A DNA stretch of 64,000 bases from Legionellaceae bacterium UBA6148 (lineage in GTDB: Bacteria > Pseudomonadota > Gammaproteobacteria > Legionellales > Legionellaceae): assembly GCA_002423125.1 (NCBI GenBank), contig DIUW01000054.1:1745-65744 (forward strand), in the 5' to 3' direction. The notes beneath the pieces are model-generated. The model did no database searches. It was not told the origin of the DNA and was given only the letters and a program-made list of their open reading frames with translations. Position 1 is the stretch's first letter. The number at the start of each line of letters is the position of its first letter. Made by a program: the position numbers and the translations under genes. Positions 58,503-64,000 of this stretch are shown in pieces.

Positions 58503-59153
58503 TTAAATCCTTGTGACTGAGCCATCACGCTTTGCCACAATCACCAGATCCGCCGGTCTTCTTGCAAACATTCCATTTTCAACGACGCCAGTCATTCGAT
58601 TGATAGCGTCTTCTAATTCGATGGGGATTTGAATATCAAGCCCATACACATCAAGAATGATGTTGCCGTTATCGGTTTGAAATCCTTCACGATATTCGGG
58701 CGATCCGCCGAGTTTGACGATTTCACGTGCCACATAACTTCGTGCCATCGGTATGACTTCGATAGGCAGTGGGAATTGACCCAATCGAGAGACGAGCTTG
58801 GATTCATCGACGATGCAAATAAATTGCTTGGCCGCGCAGGCTAAGATTTTCTCACGAGTGAGGGCGCCACCACCGCCTTTGATCATTTCACGGTGTGCAT
58901 TGACTTCATCTGCCCCGTCAATATAGATAGGAAGGGTGCTTGCAGAGGTTAGGCCGATCACCGGTATTCCAGCCTCTTTTAGTCTTTTTTCGGTCGCATT
59001 CGAACTTGCAACACAGGCATCAATGCGATGTTTTATTTTAGCTAATTCATCAATGAAACAATTCACGGTAGAGCCGGTGCCTACGCCGATGATCATATTG
59101 TCTTCAATGTATGAAAGTGCTGCGATTGCTGCTTTAATTTTTAATTCGGTCAT
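58503..59153 (-). CDS. rpiA: Ribose-5-phosphate isomerase A
   Basis: Interconverts ribose 5-phosphate and ribulose 5-phosphate. The 216 residues (E. coli 219) contain MIIGVGTGSTVNCFIDEL, DGADEVN and KGGGGALTREKILA with the catalytic-region residues. Monocistronic on the minus strand. Confidence 0.96.
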   Translation of the reverse strand: MTELKIKAAIAALSYIEDNMIIGVGTGSTVNCFIDELAKIKHRIDACVASSNATEKRLKEAGIPVIGLTSASTLPIYIDGADEVNAHREMIKGGGGALTREKILACAAKQFICIVDESKLVSRLGQFPLPIEVIPMARSYVAREIVKLGGSPEYREGFQTDNGNIILDVYGLDIQIPIELEDAINRMTGVVENGMFARRPADLVIVAKRDGSVTRI

Positions 59154-59207
59154 GATTTTCCCTTTTCCACTTTATCCCCATCACGATCGCATTTATCCGT
59201 TTTGATA

Positions 59208-59558
59208 TCAATTCGGCCTATGCTTCTCAAGTTCATCAAACATCTTTTCCGTTGCGCTTTTTCGTGTGAATACATCATCAATAAAAAAATAGGTTCTTCG
59301 TAATTGAAAGACATCCTTATTTACTTCTAATTTACGCCAAGCGCTGATTGAGTCAAGTATTGATGTCACTACTTCCTCAGATGTTGCATGATTGGCCTCA
59401 TTTTCCCTTGGTTTGGCAAGATCAAGAGTAGGAAGTATCGCCCATATATTGTAATCTATATCTATTAAATATGAAGAGATTGATTGATTTATGCGGTCTA
59501 AAAAAATTCGAATTGCTACACGAAAAAGCCCTCTGGCGTTATGGCAAGCAAATTCCAT
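59208..59558 (-). CDS. Uncertain small frame, antisense to the hemC start in part
   Basis: An open frame of 116 codons in the gap between rpiA and hemC. Codons 1-23 lie opposite the hemC coding start and are not credible, but the rest (for example SEEVVTSILDSISAWRKLEV and FFIDDVFTRKSATEKMFDEL) looks like real helical protein. A GTG near 59372 with GAGGAAG before it could start a product of about 53 residues. It may be the tail of a lost gene. No homologue recognised. Apart from this, the gap 59154-59490 holds only the hemC leader. Confidence 0.3.
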   Translation of the reverse strand: MEFACHNARGLFRVAIRIFLDRINQSISSYLIDIDYNIWAILPTLDLAKPRENEANHATSEEVVTSILDSISAWRKLEVNKDVFQLRRTYFFIDDVFTRKSATEKMFDELEKHRPN

Positions 59559-60417
59559 TCGCGAACAGTTATTACTTCATTGGCCTGATTTAGAGATAGA
59601 GTTTTTGCCGATGACAACGTCGGGTGACATGTTTCTGAAGGACAAATTACTGACCATTGGAGGCAAGGGGTTGTTTGTTAAGGAGCTCGAGGAAGCATTG
59701 CTTGATAAACGTGCTGATTTAGCGGTTCATTCAATGAAAGATGTGCCCGTCGCTTTTCCTTCGGGCTTATCGCTAGCGGCTATCTGTGCACGCCATAATC
59801 CATTTGATGCCTTGGTCAGTCCCTTGTATGACAATGTGAATAGTCTCCCATTAGGGGCCATTGTTGGAACCTCTAGTTTGCGTCGCCAATCACAATTATT
59901 AGCACTACGTCCTGATTTGGTGGTGCATGGTTTGCGCGGGAATATCCATACTCGCCTTGAAAAAATGGATAAGGGTGAGTATCAAGCCATTATTCTTGCT
60001 GCCGCGGGTCTAGAGCGCATGGGGCTTCAGTCTCGCATTCGACAACAATTTGGTCCTGATGAAATGTTGCCTGCGTGCGGTCAAGGGGCGCTAGGGATTG
60101 AATGTCGAACCGATGATGAAGCGGTTCAAGCCTTACTCTTGCCGCTGAATGATTCGCTGACAACCCGCTGTGTTTATGCTGAACGTCGAGTCAATGCATT
60201 ACTGGGAGGTAATTGCCATACACCGCTTGCTGTATATTGCAGGCCTCTTGATGAGTTTAATTGTGTCATCAGTGCTAAAATCGCTTCAGCCGATGGGCGG
60301 CATGTTATCTCCAATCACCAACAAGGGGCACAACCCGCGTTAATGCAACTTGCTGAGCACGTTTTTCAGGCATTAATAGCGGATGGTGCCGAACAACTAT
60401 TGAATGCCGCTGAGTAA
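59491..60417 (+). CDS. hemC: Porphobilinogen deaminase (hydroxymethylbilane synthase)
   Basis: Joins four porphobilinogens into hydroxymethylbilane. The 308 residues (E. coli 313) start KIRIATRKSPLALWQAN and contain the cofactor-binding Cys 242 in LLGGNCHTPLAVYC and the ACGQGALGIECR motif. First gene of hemC-hemD-hemX-hemY, separated from hemD by a palindromic repeat. Confidence 0.96.
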   Translation: MRSKKIRIATRKSPLALWQANSIREQLLLHWPDLEIEFLPMTTSGDMFLKDKLLTIGGKGLFVKELEEALLDKRADLAVHSMKDVPVAFPSGLSLAAICARHNPFDALVSPLYDNVNSLPLGAIVGTSSLRRQSQLLALRPDLVVHGLRGNIHTRLEKMDKGEYQAIILAAAGLERMGLQSRIRQQFGPDEMLPACGQGALGIECRTDDEAVQALLLPLNDSLTTRCVYAERRVNALLGGNCHTPLAVYCRPLDEFNCVISAKIASADGRHVISNHQQGAQPALMQLAEHVFQALIADGAEQLLNAAE

Positions 60418-60438
60418 TTTCAAGCGCTTTTTATGGTT

Positions 60439-60534
60439 TTGACCGTCATTCCGACCAGCCTACGCTCCGCGACTTGTTCGCGGAGTCTAGAATCTGCGCT
60501 AGAGCTGGATTGTAGTGGTCGGAGCGGCGGTCAA
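60439..60534. repeat. Palindromic repeat family B, copy between hemC and hemD
   Basis: A 96-bp element with outer arms TTGACCGTCATTCCGACCA (60439-60457) and TGGTCGGAGCGGCGGTCAA (60516-60534), complementary at 16 of 19 positions, and an inner hairpin CTCCGCGAC...TTCGCGGAG. It fills most of the 151-bp hemC-hemD gap. A shortened relative is translated inside the 41676-42623 gene. Confidence 0.8.
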
Positions 60535-60568
60535 GGCCCTTTTTATGATGGTAAAATCTAGGTAGGAC

Positions 60569-61300
60569 ATGATGGACGATTGGAAAGGATTACGTTTTTT
60601 AAATACTCGACCTCTAGGGCAAAATAAAGGATTAAGTCAAGCGATTCGAGATATCGGAGCGATTCCAATCGAATGCCCTGCCTTAGCGATTGAACCTGTT
60701 GAAAACAATTGGATTAATCAACTGAGCGATCTATCGTTGATTCGCCATGCCATTTTTATCAGTACCAACGCAGTCCATTATTTTTTTGACGGCCTCGAGG
60801 TCAATCATCGCAACTGGCCCGCATCAATTCGAGTCATCTCTATTGGGAAGGCAACGGCCGATGCTCTTGCTCTTCGAAAAATACGCGTGGATGACGTCCC
60901 TTTATCCGCCAGTAGTGAAGATGTGTTAGCTCTTGAATCCTTGCGGGACGTAGAAAAGCAAGCGATAGTGTTAGTCAAAGGCGAAAATGGACGAGATTTA
61001 TTAGCCGATACGTTAAAAATGCGTGGTGCTATCGTTTTACCTATTGCAGTTTATCGCCGTGTTGTACCTGCCATAAACCAACAGTATATCCAATCATTGT
61101 GGCACGAAGACGCCATTGACGTTATAGTGTTTACAAGTGAAGAAGCGATGCATAATTTATTCTGCCTGTTTGGCAAAGGAGCGCATGCTTGGCTTCAAAG
61201 TAAAATCTGTTTAGTGAAAAGCGAACGCTTAGCGACTGCTGCTGCACGTTTTGGACTAAAAAAAATCGTTGTGAGCACCGATGGTAATTTAAAAATCTAA
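60569..61300 (+). CDS. hemD: Uroporphyrinogen-III synthase
   Basis: Closes hydroxymethylbilane with inversion of ring D. HemD is poorly conserved, but the 243-residue length, the opening RFLNTRPLGQNKGLSQAIR, the strand-turn IFISTNAVHYFF, VLVKGENGRDLLADTL and VIVFTSEEAMHNLF are typical. The position between hemC and hemX settles the call. An AGGACATG sequence overlaps the start. Confidence 0.92.
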   Translation: MMDDWKGLRFLNTRPLGQNKGLSQAIRDIGAIPIECPALAIEPVENNWINQLSDLSLIRHAIFISTNAVHYFFDGLEVNHRNWPASIRVISIGKATADALALRKIRVDDVPLSASSEDVLALESLRDVEKQAIVLVKGENGRDLLADTLKMRGAIVLPIAVYRRVVPAINQQYIQSLWHEDAIDVIVFTSEEAMHNLFCLFGKGAHAWLQSKICLVKSERLATAAARFGLKKIVVSTDGNLKI

Positions 61301-61311
61301 GGAAGATAGTG

Positions 61312-62358
61312 ATGACAACAACGCCCGAAATAAGCCAAGATAAGGCTCCGACGAAACCTCAGAAACAACCCTCTCAGCCGCGGGGGTGGACAATTTTATT
61401 GCTTATCATTGCTGTGGGTTGCACTGCTTATGCCGCCTATGTTGTTACTCAGTGTCGTCAGGGGACTACACAACAATTGCAAGGTATGATGGCAAAGCTT
61501 TCTGCCATTAATGCCCAACAAACTGACACAGTAACGCGACTTGACTCGACACGTCACCAAGTGAGTATGAATCAAGATCAGCTGACCCTGCTCGATAAAC
61601 AGATGCATACGCAGCTTCAGCAACAAGCGTATCGGGCCGATGATTGGGCGCTTCTTAAAGCACGTTATTTTCTTGAGTTAGCGCAAGCCAATGCGTATTG
61701 GACCGATAATATGCCAGCGACAAGTGCGCTGTTGGGGCAAGCAGATACGGTATTAGAAAATGCTCATGAACAACGCTTGTTTGATGTGAGACGCGAGATT
61801 GCTGAAGAAAAGGCGCGAGTGGACGCGGTGGAAAAAATAGATACGACAGGGATATTGAGTCAATTGGATGCTGCGCAACAGTTGACACAACATTTGCTGA
61901 TTCATCAAGTCCTGGTATTGCCGAATGATAAAAGCGCGATAACACCTCAACCTGAACAGTCTTCATCTTGGCGTGAGCGTTTGAAAACGAGTTTGGAGTT
62001 ATTAGAAAAATTAGTGGTTGTTCGACGTGTTAATGAAGATGTAAAACCGTTGATGACACCGGCTTATGTTGCTTTATTGCGTGAAAGTATTCAGCTGATG
62101 TTGCAAGAAGCACAACTGGCCGTTTTGCAGCGAGATGAGGCGCTTTATCAACTTGCCTTGAAGCAAGCGATCAACAAAGTGACCCAGTTATTTGATCGTC
62201 ACGACTCAACTACAGAGGCGTTACTGAAGCAATTAAAAGCATTGACTCAGACAACGCTGCTCCATGAAAAAGTAGAGATTGGGCGCGCGCTTGTATTATT
62301 GAATCAAGTGATTGATTCAAAACCAGAAGCGGGATCGGTCGTGGAAAAATCATCATGA
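61312..62358 (+). CDS. hemX: HemX-like membrane protein
   Basis: A 348-residue protein related to E. coli HemX, once labelled uroporphyrinogen methyltransferase but lacking that domain. It has a Pro/Lys-rich cytoplasmic start, one membrane helix (about 28-46) and a long periplasmic coiled coil and helical domain (about 50-330) with WALLKARYFLELAQANAYWT (in part). The role is uncertain. ATG 61312 is preferred over the GTG just before it. It overlaps hemY by four bases. Confidence 0.88.
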   Translation: MTTTPEISQDKAPTKPQKQPSQPRGWTILLLIIAVGCTAYAAYVVTQCRQGTTQQLQGMMAKLSAINAQQTDTVTRLDSTRHQVSMNQDQLTLLDKQMHTQLQQQAYRADDWALLKARYFLELAQANAYWTDNMPATSALLGQADTVLENAHEQRLFDVRREIAEEKARVDAVEKIDTTGILSQLDAAQQLTQHLLIHQVLVLPNDKSAITPQPEQSSSWRERLKTSLELLEKLVVVRRVNEDVKPLMTPAYVALLRESIQLMLQEAQLAVLQRDEALYQLALKQAINKVTQLFDRHDSTTEALLKQLKALTQTTLLHEKVEIGRALVLLNQVIDSKPEAGSVVEKSS

Positions 62359-63539
62359 TAAAAACAATATGGATTTTTTTAATTTTATGGGTATCGGTCT
62401 GGTTCGGCTCTCATCTTCAACATGATCCGGGTTATGTGTTGATAGCCGTCAACCATTGGACCGTTGAAACAACCCTTTGGATTAGTGGGATTATATTAAT
62501 TTTTGCTTTTGTTGCATTGCATCTGTTTTTGTTGTTCCTGTCTTGGTTGTGCGGTCGTCCAAGATCCTGGCGACGTTGGAAGGCTAAGCGACGGACTCGA
62601 GCTTCGCAAATGAAAACACGTCAGGGGCTTATTGAATTTAGTGAGGGGCACTGGCAGCGTGCCCAAAATTATTTGATTAAAGCGTTACCTGATGCCGATA
62701 CGCCATTGCTGAATTATTTGACGGCGGCACGTGCAGCACAGGAACTAGGCAACAATCAAATGCGGGATAATTTTCTTCGCGATGCTCAGCAATGTATGCC
62801 AGAGGCTAAAATAGCCGTTGAGCTGACTCAAGCGCAACTACAGCTTGCCAACCGCCAATGGGAGCAAGCATTGGCGACTTTGCGACATTTAAAAGATATC
62901 GCACCAAAGCATCCTTATGTTCTGAGGTTATTGGTATTTCTTTATCAAGAAGTGAAAGATTGGCCGCAGTTGATTGAATTATTGCCGGACTTGAAGCGTA
63001 ATCAGGTTGTTACAGGGAGTGCGTATGATGCCTTGCAACATCAAGCGTATCTTCATGCCTTAACCGATTGTTGCAAGCACGGTAATTCTGATGCAGCAGC
63101 CGTATTTTTTGGTCGATTGCCGAAGCCACTCGCTCAAGATGCCTCTTTTGTCGCAGTGTATTGTAGCTATTTATTGAGGCATCATGCCGATGTCGATGCT
63201 GAGTTACGTTTGCGCCAATGCCTTCGTCATGAGTTTAATGAGACATTAATTAAGTTGTATGGAGAGATTAATGTTAAAACAGCTCGCTTGGATTTTGCAG
63301 AGTCATTGCTCAAAAAAAAACCAAACTCTGCGGCGCTGCACTTATGTCTGGGGCGATTAAGTAAATCCAATCAGTTGTGGGGTAAAGCTAAAGCTTACTT
63401 TGAAGGATGCTTACGGTTAGATGCAACGCCTGTCGTTTATGCCGAACTTGGCAAGTTACTCGAACAACTCGACGATCAGGCCGGGGCTTTTGCTATGTAT
63501 CGCCAAGGGTTAATTTTGGCAACGGCAGTTCGGGTATAG
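62355..63539 (+). CDS. hemY: HemY-like TPR membrane protein
   Basis: A 394-residue inner-membrane protein with two N-terminal helices (about 5-20 and 40-62), the basic loop RPRSWRRWKAKRRTRASQMK and a TPR-rich C-terminal region (about 90-390). It belongs to the proteobacterial HemY (TPR) family, not the protoporphyrinogen oxidase of the same name. Translationally coupled to hemX by ATGA. It converges on lolB. Confidence 0.92.
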   Translation: MIKTIWIFLILWVSVWFGSHLQHDPGYVLIAVNHWTVETTLWISGIILIFAFVALHLFLLFLSWLCGRPRSWRRWKAKRRTRASQMKTRQGLIEFSEGHWQRAQNYLIKALPDADTPLLNYLTAARAAQELGNNQMRDNFLRDAQQCMPEAKIAVELTQAQLQLANRQWEQALATLRHLKDIAPKHPYVLRLLVFLYQEVKDWPQLIELLPDLKRNQVVTGSAYDALQHQAYLHALTDCCKHGNSDAAAVFFGRLPKPLAQDASFVAVYCSYLLRHHADVDAELRLRQCLRHEFNETLIKLYGEINVKTARLDFAESLLKKKPNSAALHLCLGRLSKSNQLWGKAKAYFEGCLRLDATPVVYAELGKLLEQLDDQAGAFAMYRQGLILATAVRV

Positions 63540-63563
63540 TGCCGTCGCCAACCCGGCTTCCGT

Positions 63564-64000
63564 CTAAATCTTCCAGTGCTTTATAATCAATTTGATTATT
63601 ACACCATGTCCTTCGAGTCGAATTTTAGACGGTAATGTGGTTCCATTGACGGTGGTGTATTCTAAATAAGTAACGGTATATCCCGCTTGGTGTAGTTGAG
63701 ATAATACCTTGCCTTGTTTTTCTGACCCGACAGGCCCTGGCGCGGGAGTACCTTGCACCCAATAGTATAGGTTGGCGACTGGCAATTGAACACCGGTTTG
63801 CGCGAGAAGCAGTTTGTCTGCATTAGCCGATGTAATTTTTTTAGGTCCATCACGATAGGTGATGACATCGCCCTGTTTCTCAATCATAACAGCACCTCCA
63901 CCAAGAGGACCAAACAGTCGAATTTGGTAATGGTTGGGGCCTTGTTGTCGCCAATTGATTGACGCAGTCCATGATTTATTTTTGTTTCTTGCCGCAATTG
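63564..64000 (-). CDS. lolB: Outer-membrane lipoprotein receptor LolB, 3' part (runs off the window)
   Basis: The minus-strand frame is open to the window edge, giving the last 145 or so residues of an expected 200. Recognisable LolB elements are the strand WRQQGPNHYQIRLFGPLGGG, the LPVANLYYWVQGTPAPG motif, LSQLHQAGYTVTYLEY and the final LIIKHWKI. LolB accepts lipoproteins from LolA and inserts them in the outer membrane. The lipobox lies beyond the window. An internal ATG at 63887 is not the true start. Confidence 0.88.
   Translation of the reverse strand, partial: IAARNKNKSWTASINWRQQGPNHYQIRLFGPLGGGAVMIEKQGDVITYRDGPKKITSANADKLLLAQTGVQLPVANLYYWVQGTPAPGPVGSEKQGKVLSQLHQAGYTVTYLEYTTVNGTTLPSKIRLEGHGVIIKLIIKHWKI

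Overview
The window reads as the chromosome of a gammaproteobacterium, most likely a host-associated member of the Legionellales/Coxiellaceae. This placement is an inference. It rests on the gene orders ubiE-ubiJ-ubiB-tatAB, ffh-rpsP-rimM-trmD-rplS, yraN-diaA-dolP and hemC-hemD-hemX-hemY. It also rests on several unrecognised, disordered or helical proteins of the kind common in that order, on DUF1566 (Lcl-type) surface proteins, and on many small palindromic repeats. There is no prophage, CRISPR array or intact insertion sequence.

Layout. 1-10 kb: GMP reductase; a Lys/Pro/Ala-rich unknown; an esterase with tatC converging on tatAB; ubiquinone genes; a DUF1841 protein; a miniature transposon with target duplication; a secreted DUF2807 protein; a long inverted-repeat element; a cold-shock protein and tRNA-Leu(CAG). 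10-18 kb: an unknown with a likely frameshift, then a seven-gene MoxR/VWA (Bat, aerotolerance-type) operon on the minus strand. 18-31 kb: photolyase, MltB, HspQ, HdeD, Ppa, HinT, FolE, the SRP/ribosomal block, rplM-rpsI, ParC and two unknowns. 31-34.8 kb: an MFS transporter, a possible sensor and an XRE regulator in one operon, divergent from a promoter-terminator unit that looks like a small RNA, then another unknown. 34.8-41.6 kb: glmU, rppH, ptsP, an orphan AbrB, lgt, thyA, dcd. 41.6-43.7 kb: an unknown carrying a repeat inside its reading frame, then a graveyard of broken genes and palindromes. 43.7-49.4 kb: glycine cleavage operon with a YciI gene inside it, then fused remnants of RelE and HipBA toxin-antitoxin genes. 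49.5-56 kb: two BON lipoproteins, DiaA, YraN, ParB, ParA, RsmG, MnmG. 56-64 kb: a large repeat-containing secreted protein, RpiA, heme genes and the 3' part of lolB.

How it fits together. Most genes are housekeeping: cell-envelope protein export and lipidation (Tat, Lgt, LolB), quinone and heme synthesis, one-carbon and nucleotide metabolism (gcv, thyA, dcd, folE, guaC), translation, and chromosome segregation. The distinctive content is the accessory layer. At least six kinds of short palindromic or terminal-inverted-repeat element are present; one has been translated in frame inside a protein and another lies across the 3' end of gcvPB. Two toxin-antitoxin loci and two other genes have decayed. 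The best candidate for an undescribed functional unit is the XRE regulator, 181-residue protein and MHS-type transporter operon, facing an apparent small RNA whose promoter carries sequences resembling those beside the regulator's own promoter.
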